Positions 17,651 to 24,924 of a stretch of DNA of 64,000 bases are shown here, piece by piece. This DNA comes from Vibrio mangrovi (lineage in GTDB: Bacteria > Pseudomonadota > Gammaproteobacteria > Enterobacterales > Vibrionaceae): assembly GCF_024346955.1 (NCBI RefSeq), contig NZ_AP024883.1:2170001-2234000 (forward strand), read 5' to 3'. Within the stretch, counting starts at the first letter, position 1, and each line of letters starts with the position of its first letter. The translations under genes were made by a program, and so were the position numbers. Below the pieces are notes generated by a model. That model was not told the DNA's origin. It ran no database searches and saw only the letters and a list, made by a program, of their open reading frames with translations.

Positions 17651-19080
17651 CATAACCTTCCCAACTGTTTGTGCCAAATAACGGCATTTTCCCCCTGACG
17701 GGAAAGCCATACTAATGTCGTTCCCTGTTCCGGGACACGAAATGAATACGACTGACTGCCAACAGTCAATGTTTGTTCGCCGGCAGATACAATCGTCGTC
17801 GCACTAAAAACTGCACCAGGCAACGTAATCCAGCTTCGGGTATCCGGTTGCTCAGTCAAAGTGTTCCACACATTCATAACAATATTTGCGACATCAACAT
17901 TGTTATTATCATCTTTCGTCGATTCTTTGCGAAGCGCATTCTTTAATGTTAGCCGAAGTATCTGCCGGAAAACGATAGAAGTAATCCTTTCATTCAGCTG
18001 TTTCCGGGCCATCATATTCGTATCGACCAATCGATCACCCTCAACCATCATTTCATTGAGGCTGACAGGGAAAGCATTCGACGCATGATAAGCTGGATAA
18101 TATGGCAGCGCGACAGAATAGAGATTCATTCTTCCATTGCTGTCATATACGGGTAAAGATTGTTCCCATCCCTTCAGTTGGTCAACAATACCCTGTTCCT
18201 GAATAATAATAACCCGTCCCTGTTTTTTACCCGGCCGCTGCGGTGCGCCATATTTCTTCCGAAGTAACGTGACATCCTGATTCATGCCTAGCTTCTGAGC
18301 ACACCGTAATGCACTCCCGGCGACACTGGCATTATCCGGAGCGACAGCAAGCGCCCGCCGATAATCGACATAAGCATCATTGAGATCACCGTTTGCCTCA
18401 TACAACAACGCCGATAGATAGAACAGATATCCATTTTGGATCGACTGAAGTGTTGTCCCCGAACTGGGGTAATTGGCCAACAGACTACCAACATTCGTAT
18501 GAACACCTTCGCGCTTCAGCTGGTCCTTCTCTTTTAGTAACTCGTCCTGCCGCTGGTTCCTGGCCTTCTCCTGAACCTGATTAGCCCGTCTCAGTTCAAC
18601 CAGAGCATCTTCAAGTTGATTATCATAAACATAAGACAAGGCCAGATATAAGTGTAAAAAACCCAACTCATAATCTGCCGGAACATATTCCGTTAAATTG
18701 TCATTAGCAACAAGGCTGCCAAAGCTGGCCGCTTCCCGGCTGACGGAGATAATCGCCTCATCCTGCTGCCGTCTGACTGCCTGATCGCTTTGGGCAAGAA
18801 ACGACTGACTCTTTTGCACATCATGATTGAGAAAATAAACTCTGCCTTTTTCTAAGTTATCCAGAATATCACCACCAATATTGTCAGGAAGCTCATTGCT
18901 CGCATCCTGATAGTGGCCTGACCTGACAGCCTGATACATTTTCCGGTTCTGCTCGGAATAATGGCTGAATAGATTTCCGGCAGAGAAATTGGCACATGCA
19001 CTGGCTCCTAGCGCCATACATATCACAGCAATATGTCGTATCCGTCTTATCACAACGTTCCTATGCCTGTCTGTATTCAT
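17650..19080 (-). CDS. COG3014-like lipoprotein with TPR-like repeats
   Basis: A 476-residue predicted lipoprotein. The N-terminus is long and basic, and the lipobox GASAC places Cys29 at the processing site. The following 200 residues are helical and repeat-like (LEKGRVYFLNHDVQKSQSFL, YVDYRRALAVAPDNASVAG), resembling tetratricopeptide repeats; the C-terminal half is beta-rich. It matches the COG3014 group seen beside ycfL-lpoB in vibrios and relatives. Function is not established; context suggests a role around peptidoglycan synthesis. It is the first gene of the run and its stop overlaps ycfL. Confidence 0.75.
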   Translation of the reverse strand: MNTDRHRNVVIRRIRHIAVICMALGASACANFSAGNLFSHYSEQNRKMYQAVRSGHYQDASNELPDNIGGDILDNLEKGRVYFLNHDVQKSQSFLAQSDQAVRRQQDEAIISVSREAASFGSLVANDNLTEYVPADYELGFLHLYLALSYVYDNQLEDALVELRRANQVQEKARNQRQDELLKEKDQLKREGVHTNVGSLLANYPSSGTTLQSIQNGYLFYLSALLYEANGDLNDAYVDYRRALAVAPDNASVAGSALRCAQKLGMNQDVTLLRKKYGAPQRPGKKQGRVIIIQEQGIVDQLKGWEQSLPVYDSNGRMNLYSVALPYYPAYHASNAFPVSLNEMMVEGDRLVDTNMMARKQLNERITSIVFRQILRLTLKNALRKESTKDDNNNVDVANIVMNVWNTLTEQPDTRSWITLPGAVFSATTIVSAGEQTLTVGSQSYSFRVPEQGTTLVWLSRQGENAVIWHKQLGRL

Positions 19081-19110
19081 ATAAATTGTCGAGAATCACT
19101 GACCGGGAGC

Positions 19111-19132
19111 TCATCAGTTCATCAGTTCATCA
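19111..19132. repeat. 8-bp tandem repeat across the hinT stop
   Basis: The unit ATCAGTTC occurs twice in tandem followed by ATCAGT, spanning the last codons and the stop of hinT. Copy-number change would alter only the extreme C-terminus or the bases after it. Confidence 0.6.
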
Positions 19133-19472
19133 GTAGCGGCCCCAGAGGCTTCCCTCCCAGAAGGTGCATATGAATATGATAAACTTCCTGCCCGCCATGA
19201 GCATTACAATTCACAATAAGCCGGTATCCATCCTGAGCAATGCCTTCCTGCTCCGCCAGCTTTCTTGCAACTGTAAAAAGCCGTCCCAGAGCAACCTCAT
19301 CGTCAGACTCAATATCATTTACTGTCGGGATCAATTGGTTAGGAATAATCAGAATATGACTCGGCGCTCTCGGATTGATATCCCGGAATGCAGTAACCAA
19401 CTCATCCTGATAAAGAATGTCGGCCGGAATTTCTTTACGAATAATCTTACTAAAAATAGTTTCTTCAGCCAT
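19122..19472 (-). CDS. hinT: HIT family nucleotide-binding protein HinT
   Basis: HinT is a purine nucleoside phosphoramidase. The 116-residue product has the histidine triad YHIHMHLLGG (His99, His101, His103) and the N-terminal TIFSKIIRKEIPADILYQD typical of the branch. It lies just upstream of the COG3014-ycfL-lpoB genes, as in E. coli. The stop codon lies in a short run of 8-base direct repeats (ATCAGTTC) that supplies further stops. Confidence 0.95.
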   Translation of the reverse strand: MAEETIFSKIIRKEIPADILYQDELVTAFRDINPRAPSHILIIPNQLIPTVNDIESDDEVALGRLFTVARKLAEQEGIAQDGYRLIVNCNAHGGQEVYHIHMHLLGGKPLGPLLMN

Positions 19473-19958
19473 CTAAAGCCTCTTCTGTATACATTGAACC
19501 AACATCTCAGTGTAATTTCTCAACCGAAAAGCAACAGCTATTCTGACTCAGACTCTCTGCTTCAGTTCCTCAGATAAATCACACCTTATGATAATAAATC
19601 ACAGACAAGCTATAAATCACATGTCTATGCCTTGCACTTTAAATCACCACAGGCTAACTATCCGTGATTCATTTGAAGTACTCACTGTATTTTAAGCACT
19701 TTTCATTCCCTAAATACAGAAGAATGTGATTGTTGTGTCGTGTCACAGAGACATTCCCCCGTTTTCAGGACTGACTTATCTCATCTGGTCTGAATTTTAG
19801 TTCCGGGTTGATGACAGGTAAAGATAACGTCATATTTCCCCCGAAATACATATTTATCGCTACTTGGTCTTGTTTTTTACCGTATGCACCTTTATATCCT
19901 AGTTATACCGCTTGTCTTTTCCCTTTTGATTCCTGCAAGCGAAACATGAGGATAATTT
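19473..19958. other. hinT / CARF-nuclease divergent intergenic region
   Basis: A 486-base stretch without a convincing gene. It must hold the promoters of hinT (minus) and the DUF1887 gene (plus). I see several TCACA-type half sites but no complete CRP palindrome, and no hairpin terminator. Confidence 0.5.
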
Positions 19959-21122
19959 ATGACCATTCATGTTGGCATTCTTGATGAAGATCCTGTCCGT
20001 CTGGTAACACCGCTGCTTGATCACTGTATCGTGAGCTCTCATACCATACTGATCGGTGATGCCTCACAAAAGACAATTTATTTTCGTTTACATAACGTAT
20101 TAAAACAGCATGGCATCAGTAGTGAGTTTTACGAAATCCCGTCAGGCTCGAATGTCACATTAATTAAACGAGCCATTTATCAGTTGGCACAAAACCTGAA
20201 AAGCCGGGCTCAGGATATCCAGCTCAATGCAAGTTGCGGTCTCCGTCACCGGCTTCTCTCGGTCTACGAAGTTTTCAGGACATTCCAGTGGCCAATCTTT
20301 GTTGTCGAACCCAATTCTGATTGCCTGTGCTGGCTGTATCCGGATGACTGCAAAGATACTCAGGTTCAGGATCGCATCACCATCTCAGATTATTTGACTA
20401 TCTTTGGTGCCCGGGGAGAATTTGTCGAACAGGATATTCCACCGGAACTGGATATGAAACTCTGTCAAATTGGAGAGTCCTGGGCAAGCAATGCCCTTGA
20501 ACTTGGCCCGGGGCTGGCAACCCTGAATTATCTGGCAACAACGTGTAGGAAAGAACAGCGCCTCGACGTCGAATTATCGGAGAAACAACAAGGCTATAAA
20601 GAGCTTAATCTTCTGATTCAGGATCTGGTAAATGCGCAGATTGCGACCTATACAAATGGCATACTTACATTCGCTGACGAAGACGCCAGACGTTTTGCTA
20701 ATGGAGAATGGCTAGAAACACTAGTACACAGTACAGTCAGAAAAATTCAGCATCATATGCCAACCATTCAGGATCGCTCTCTGAATGTTCAGGTCTACCG
20801 ACAATTGGGCGAACGTGAAGTGAGAAATGAGCTGGATGTCGCAACTGTTGTAAATAACAAACTACACATCATTGAATGCAAGACCAAAGGGATGAGAGAT
20901 GACGGTGACGATACACTATACAAACTAGAATCTCTGAGAGACTTACTGGGTGGCCTTCAGGCAAGGGCCATGCTTGTCAGTTTCCGCCCGCTTCGGCAAA
21001 ACGATATCACCCGTGCACAAGATTTGGGGCTGGCATTGATCGGACCGGAAGAGCTAAAAGCTCTGGAAACACATTTATCAAATTGGTTTGCTCAGGCCGG
21101 AGGTCGGGAAAATCTTTCTTAG
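19959..21122 (+). CDS. CARF-domain nuclease, DUF1887 (Card1/Can2-like) family
   Basis: This 387-residue protein has the DUF1887 layout: an N-terminal Rossmann-like CARF domain (about 1-130, MTIHVGILDEDPVRLVTPLL), a middle helical/winged-helix part, and a C-terminal PD-(D/E)xK nuclease with GEWLE (E253), RNELDVAT (D293) and IIECKTKG (E306, K308). Relatives Card1 and Can2 are cyclic-oligoadenylate-activated nucleases of type III CRISPR systems; a V. cholerae homologue (VC1899, remembered) has a solved structure. Here no CRISPR or cas gene is nearby, and the CARF loop reads NASCGLRH (90-97), unlike the usual NxTGGTK. The nuclease core looks complete. GAGGATAATTT precedes the ATG. Confidence 0.85.
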   Translation: MTIHVGILDEDPVRLVTPLLDHCIVSSHTILIGDASQKTIYFRLHNVLKQHGISSEFYEIPSGSNVTLIKRAIYQLAQNLKSRAQDIQLNASCGLRHRLLSVYEVFRTFQWPIFVVEPNSDCLCWLYPDDCKDTQVQDRITISDYLTIFGARGEFVEQDIPPELDMKLCQIGESWASNALELGPGLATLNYLATTCRKEQRLDVELSEKQQGYKELNLLIQDLVNAQIATYTNGILTFADEDARRFANGEWLETLVHSTVRKIQHHMPTIQDRSLNVQVYRQLGEREVRNELDVATVVNNKLHIIECKTKGMRDDGDDTLYKLESLRDLLGGLQARAMLVSFRPLRQNDITRAQDLGLALIGPEELKALETHLSNWFAQAGGRENLS

Positions 21123-21130
21123 CCAAACAG

Positions 21131-21155
21131 AAAAAAGGGCCAACGGCCCTTTTTT
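21131..21155. terminator. Bidirectional terminator between the CARF nuclease and fadR
   Basis: Perfect 11-bp stem AAAAAAGGGCC (21131-21141) and complement (21145-21155) with a 3-nt loop; A-runs and T-runs on both sides let it work in both directions for the convergent genes. Confidence 0.9.
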
Positions 21156-21183
21156 AAAAACAATGTTCATCTGACTAAATCGA

Positions 21184-22029
21184 TCAACAATCATCTTCCG
21201 TAAAGCTTGTCGGTAAGGAACGCTTCATCTCATTCCAGATTTGCCGACTTTCGACGCCATACTGGCGAATACAGGCAGAAAGATGTTCCAGCTTATCGCT
21301 TCCATTCGAGCAGATAGACAGTAGGTCTTTATAGAATTCCAGAGCCAGAACCCGCGCTTTCGGGTTAGAAAAATAGTAGCTTCCGACTCGATCATATAGT
21401 TTTTTCAGGCCGTTAAAAATCAGACCATAAATCTGATTTCCTGAGTGAAAAGCCAAACGCTGAAACAACATGTAATCGTAAAAATTAAAAGTTTTGGCGA
21501 GAAGTTTCTGCTCACGAGCTTCTTTATCCCCTTCTCCATCATCTTTCACACTCTGTAAAATTTTATCAGAGTAAGGAGAGTCAGCAATAAACTGTTCCCA
21601 TGAGTCTGCATCCAGCAATGCTTCACATGAGCCGATCACCCGCTTAATCGTTTTCTCGGACTGAGTCTGATTTAATCGAAACGCATAACGCATGAAAATC
21701 GGGCTGATGTTGGTCCTTGCCGCAAGCAAATCTTCAACTATACTCGTTGCATTTTCAGCATCTAACGTCATCAAAGTATCGAGGATGTGTAGCCCGGAGG
21801 TTTCCATGAACTGATTGACTTTTGTCGGCTTACCATGCTGTATAGTCAGCCAGCCATCCCGAGCCAGACGTTGCAGTACTTCTCGCAGCGTCGTTCTGGT
21901 AACACCGATCAGTTCAGACAGTTCTCTTTCGGCAGGAAGAATTGATCCCGGAGCAAACCGCCCATTCCAGATACTTTCAATAATATACTTTTCTGCAAAG
22001 CCTGCTGGGCTTTTCGCCTTAATGACCAT
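21184..22029 (-). CDS. fadR: Fatty acid metabolism regulator FadR
   Basis: FadR is a GntR-family repressor of fatty acid degradation and activator of unsaturated fatty acid synthesis that releases DNA on binding long-chain acyl-CoA. The N-terminal winged helix (ILPAERELSELIGVTRTTLREVLQ) and the C-terminal acyl-CoA domain are both present. At 281 residues it is about 40 longer than E. coli FadR; the extra block around residues 138-177 (EQFIADSPYSDKILQSVKDD onward) matches the insertion known in Vibrio FadR that creates a second ligand site. It is divergent from nhaB, the conserved arrangement. Confidence 0.96.
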   Translation of the reverse strand: MVIKAKSPAGFAEKYIIESIWNGRFAPGSILPAERELSELIGVTRTTLREVLQRLARDGWLTIQHGKPTKVNQFMETSGLHILDTLMTLDAENATSIVEDLLAARTNISPIFMRYAFRLNQTQSEKTIKRVIGSCEALLDADSWEQFIADSPYSDKILQSVKDDGEGDKEAREQKLLAKTFNFYDYMLFQRLAFHSGNQIYGLIFNGLKKLYDRVGSYYFSNPKARVLALEFYKDLLSICSNGSDKLEHLSACIRQYGVESRQIWNEMKRSLPTSFTEDDC

Positions 22030-22451
22030 TCAATACTTTTCCAGTTTTGTTTATCTACAAAGTCAAGTGGCATTCATCATATCACCAGTTAGTACGGTGC
22101 GGAAATGCCGGATATTCAACTTGCCACACAGGCCAAATCGTCGTTTCAATGTACAATAAGTATCTTATGTGCTTTTTGATTTAGCTTAAGATTACCATTC
22201 TGAAACTTTAATAAAATATAAAGGAAATTTAATACGATGGACAGGTGGAAAACATAAAAAATTTCATAATAAACTTACAGATATGTCATATTATTTCACA
22301 TCACTGGTATTGATAGGTTTGTTGGTAAAAATATGGTCTCCAACATAATTTCCAAAGATGTGAAGTCGCAATGGTTTTTTATACAAAATGGTTATATTTT
22401 GAGATATTTTTATGTAAAAAATTTAAAGGAACTCTCACTAAGAACTTATTG

Positions 22452-22465
22452 TATTTCATGAAATA
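22452..22465. promoter_or_regulatory. 14-bp palindrome in the nhaB upstream region
   Basis: TATTTCATGAAATA is perfectly self-complementary and sits about 200 bases upstream of nhaB. It could be an operator for an unidentified dimeric regulator; nothing in the sequence identifies which. Confidence 0.35.
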
Positions 22466-22617
22466 ATTAACCTAATGTAGAGTCTCAGCAAAACAACCAT
22501 GTCTATGCATTAATCAGGGAGTAACATTCATTGTGCACGGCTAATGAGCAATGAACAGTTACTAGGATGTATGTAATTTTGAATGGATATCTTTCGTATA
22601 TTGTTGCGAAAAAGAAA

Positions 22618-22631
22618 TTGATGAACATCAA
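22618..22631. promoter_or_regulatory. FNR-type box before nhaB
   Basis: TTGATGAACATCAA matches the FNR consensus at all ten fixed positions. It is centred about 40 bases upstream of the nhaB ATG, so it probably lies within or just downstream of the core promoter; repression under low oxygen is the simpler reading. Confidence 0.6.
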
Positions 22632-22664
22632 TGTCTGTTCATAACAACTATAGAGTGATCTATC

Positions 22665-24245
22665 ATGCCGATTTCGTTAGGAAACGCGTTTATTAAAAAT
22701 TTCCTGGGTAAGTCGCCGGACTGGTACAAGCTGGCGATTATTTCTTTTCTTATTGTGAATCCAATCGTCTTTTTTACGATTAATCCCTTTGCTGCGGGTT
22801 GGTTACTCGTGGTCGAATTCATATTCACACTTGCGATGGCTCTGAAATGTTACCCTCTTCAACCTGGTGGATTATTAGCAATTGAAGCGATTGCCATAGG
22901 CATGACAAGCCCGGAGCAAGTCAAGCATGAATTAGTTGCCAATATAGAAGTATTGCTACTACTGATGTTCATGGTAGCCGGTATCTACTTCATGAAGCAG
23001 TTGCTTCTATTCATCTTTACCAAAATTCTTTTAGAAATACGCTCTAAAATCAAACTAGCTCTGGCATTTTGTATTGCAGCTGCATTCCTTTCAGCATTCC
23101 TCGACGCTCTGACGGTCATTGCCGTAATCATCAGTGTTGCCGTCGGATTTTATGCTATCTATCATAAAGTTGCTTCCGGACAGGGTGACCATACCCAAGA
23201 CGAACATTTATCCGATCTGACCAGAGAAGATCTGGAAAACTACCGTGCCTTTCTCCGTTCTTTACTCATGCATGCCGGTGTAGGAACTGCACTTGGTGGA
23301 GTGATGACAATGGTCGGTGAGCCACAAAACCTGATTATTGCCGATCAGGCTGGATGGCATTTTGGGGAGTTTCTGATCCGTATGTCTCCGATAACCGTGC
23401 CTGTGTTCATCTGTGGCATACTCACCTGTATCATCGTCGAAAGACTGAAACTCTTTGGTTATGGTGTTCAGCTTCCGGAACATGTACGGCAAATTCTGCT
23501 TGATTACGATCAGACCCAGAGCCAAAGCAGGACAAACCTTGATGTTGCCAAACTATGGGTTCAGGGGTTGATTGCCGTATGGTTGATTGTCGGGTTGGCA
23601 CTTCACCTTGCATCGGTGGGGCTTATCGGACTTTCCGTCATCATTCTGGCGACAACATTCAGTGGTATCACCGAAGAACACGCACTTGGAAAAGCATTTG
23701 AAGAAGCCCTTCCATTTACAGCCTTACTTGCTGTGTTCTTCTCTATTGTAGCGGTTATCATCGATCAGCAATTGTTTAAACCTGCCATTGATGCTGTCCT
23801 ACATCTGGAAAATGCAGATCTGCAACTGGCGATGTTCTATGTTGCCAATGGATTACTTTCCATGGTTTCGGATAATGTGTTTGTCGGTACGGTCTACATC
23901 AACGAAGTTAAGACAGCACTGGCTGAAGGAATCATTTCACGTGATCAGTTTGATCTGTTAGCTGTTGCGATTAATACCGGTACCAACTTACCTTCAGTCG
24001 CAACGCCAAACGGACAAGCTGCATTTCTGTTCCTGCTTACATCCGCACTGGCGCCATTAATCCGCCTTTCCTACGGACGAATGGTATTAATGGCACTACC
24101 GTATACTGTTGTCTTAACACTGGTTGGCTTGTTTGGTATTATTTTCTTCCTTGACCCCGCGACTGCAAATTATTATGACCTGGGCTGGTTGTCACACCAT
24201 ATCCCGGAAGCATTAAAACATGCATCCACATCAATTGGTCACTAA
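22665..24245 (+). CDS. nhaB: Na+/H+ antiporter NhaB
   Basis: NhaB is an inner-membrane sodium/proton antiporter that exports sodium, important for a marine or estuarine bacterium. The 526-residue product has about twelve hydrophobic segments and the family N-terminus LGNAFIKNFLGKSPDWYK, the internal LSAFLDALTVIAVIISVAVGFY, and VSDNVFVGTVYINEVK and NTGTNLPSVATPNGQAAFLF segments. Length equals known NhaB. It is divergent from fadR and followed by its own terminator before dsbB. A perfect FNR-type box lies directly upstream. Confidence 0.97.
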   Translation: MPISLGNAFIKNFLGKSPDWYKLAIISFLIVNPIVFFTINPFAAGWLLVVEFIFTLAMALKCYPLQPGGLLAIEAIAIGMTSPEQVKHELVANIEVLLLLMFMVAGIYFMKQLLLFIFTKILLEIRSKIKLALAFCIAAAFLSAFLDALTVIAVIISVAVGFYAIYHKVASGQGDHTQDEHLSDLTREDLENYRAFLRSLLMHAGVGTALGGVMTMVGEPQNLIIADQAGWHFGEFLIRMSPITVPVFICGILTCIIVERLKLFGYGVQLPEHVRQILLDYDQTQSQSRTNLDVAKLWVQGLIAVWLIVGLALHLASVGLIGLSVIILATTFSGITEEHALGKAFEEALPFTALLAVFFSIVAVIIDQQLFKPAIDAVLHLENADLQLAMFYVANGLLSMVSDNVFVGTVYINEVKTALAEGIISRDQFDLLAVAINTGTNLPSVATPNGQAAFLFLLTSALAPLIRLSYGRMVLMALPYTVVLTLVGLFGIIFFLDPATANYYDLGWLSHHIPEALKHASTSIGH

Positions 24246-24276
24246 TAATCTATTGAGTCCAAAACAGTTTCGCGTT

Positions 24277-24303
24277 AAAAAGCTCTGTAGAACAGAGCTT
24301 TTT
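24277..24303 (+). terminator. Terminator after nhaB
   Basis: Perfect 12-bp stem AAAAAGCTCTGT (24277-24288) with complement at 24292-24303 and a 3-nt loop, ending in five Ts. It lies 21 bases before the dsbB start, so dsbB is read by read-through or by its own promoter. Confidence 0.9.
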
Positions 24304-24324
24304 ACTTTATAAGGATATCCCATT

Positions 24325-24855
24325 GTGATTTTTGCCAAACTTAATCAGTTCTCTCAATCCAGGACATCCTGGATCCTGCTGTTACTATCCATTCTGTTTT
24401 TTGAGATGTGCGCTCTCTTTTTCCAGCATGTCCTTATACTGGCACCCTGTGTTATGTGCATTTATGAAAGGGTCGCGATGATGGGTATCGGAGGCTCGGC
24501 AATTTTGGGACTCATTGCTCCCCGCGTCACTGCATTCCGCTGGCTGGGTCTGATTTCCTGGGGATATACGTCATACTCTGGGTTACTACTTGCCCGCCAG
24601 CATGTCGAATACCAGTTTCATCCATCACCTTTTGCAACCTGTGACGCCTTTGTGCAATTTCCACAATGGGCACCACTGAATCAATGGATGCCCTGGATGT
24701 TTGAAGCATATGGTGACTGTAGCAAGATCGTTTGGCAGTTTTTAACATTATCAATGCCACAATGGTTGGTGATTATCTTTGCGATAAACCTGGCTGCTGC
24801 TTTTATTTTCTGTATCTCCCAATTCTTCAAACCCAAAAAACGGAATTTATTTTAA
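24325..24855 (+). CDS. dsbB: Disulfide bond formation protein DsbB
   Basis: DsbB is the inner-membrane quinone reductase that reoxidises DsbA. The 176-residue product has four membrane helices and both redox cysteine pairs: CVMC (Cys42 and Cys45) in the first periplasmic loop and Cys106 and Cys132 in the second. Positions match E. coli DsbB almost exactly. The start is GTG at 24325 with AAGGA upstream. The order nhaB-dsbB is conserved in enterobacteria and vibrios. Confidence 0.96.
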   Translation: MIFAKLNQFSQSRTSWILLLLSILFFEMCALFFQHVLILAPCVMCIYERVAMMGIGGSAILGLIAPRVTAFRWLGLISWGYTSYSGLLLARQHVEYQFHPSPFATCDAFVQFPQWAPLNQWMPWMFEAYGDCSKIVWQFLTLSMPQWLVIIFAINLAAAFIFCISQFFKPKKRNLF

Positions 24856-24874
24856 GAAAATGATTCTGAAAAAA

Positions 24875-24901
24875 GTAAAGGGAGACTTAGTCTCCCTTTA
24901 C
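24875..24901 (-). terminator. Terminator between dsbB and ftsK
   Basis: Perfect 12-bp stem GTAAAGGGAGAC (24875-24886) and complement (24890-24901), 3-nt loop. The minus strand continues with TTTTTT, so it mainly ends ftsK; it may also stop dsbB transcripts. Confidence 0.88.
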
Positions 24902-24924
24902 TGTAAATTATCTCTCCAGACGCT

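Larger units (their letters stand above)
22030..22664. other. fadR-nhaB divergent intergenic region
   Basis: A long (635-base), AT-rich region with no credible coding frame. It contains the perfect FNR-type box just before nhaB and a 14-bp palindrome at 22452-22465. I looked for a FadR operator and saw only weak half sites. Confidence 0.6.

Noticed and set aside
19473..19958. Possible CRP site before the CARF-nuclease gene
   Set aside because: TGTGA and TCACA half sites occur near 19725-19750 but their spacing does not fit the 6-base spacer of the CRP consensus.
19959..21122. CRISPR locus suspected from the CARF protein
   Set aside because: No direct-repeat/spacer array and no cas gene found anywhere in the window.
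22030..22664. FadR operator between fadR and nhaB
   Set aside because: Only weak TGGT/ACCA half sites were found; none approaches the palindromic FadR consensus.
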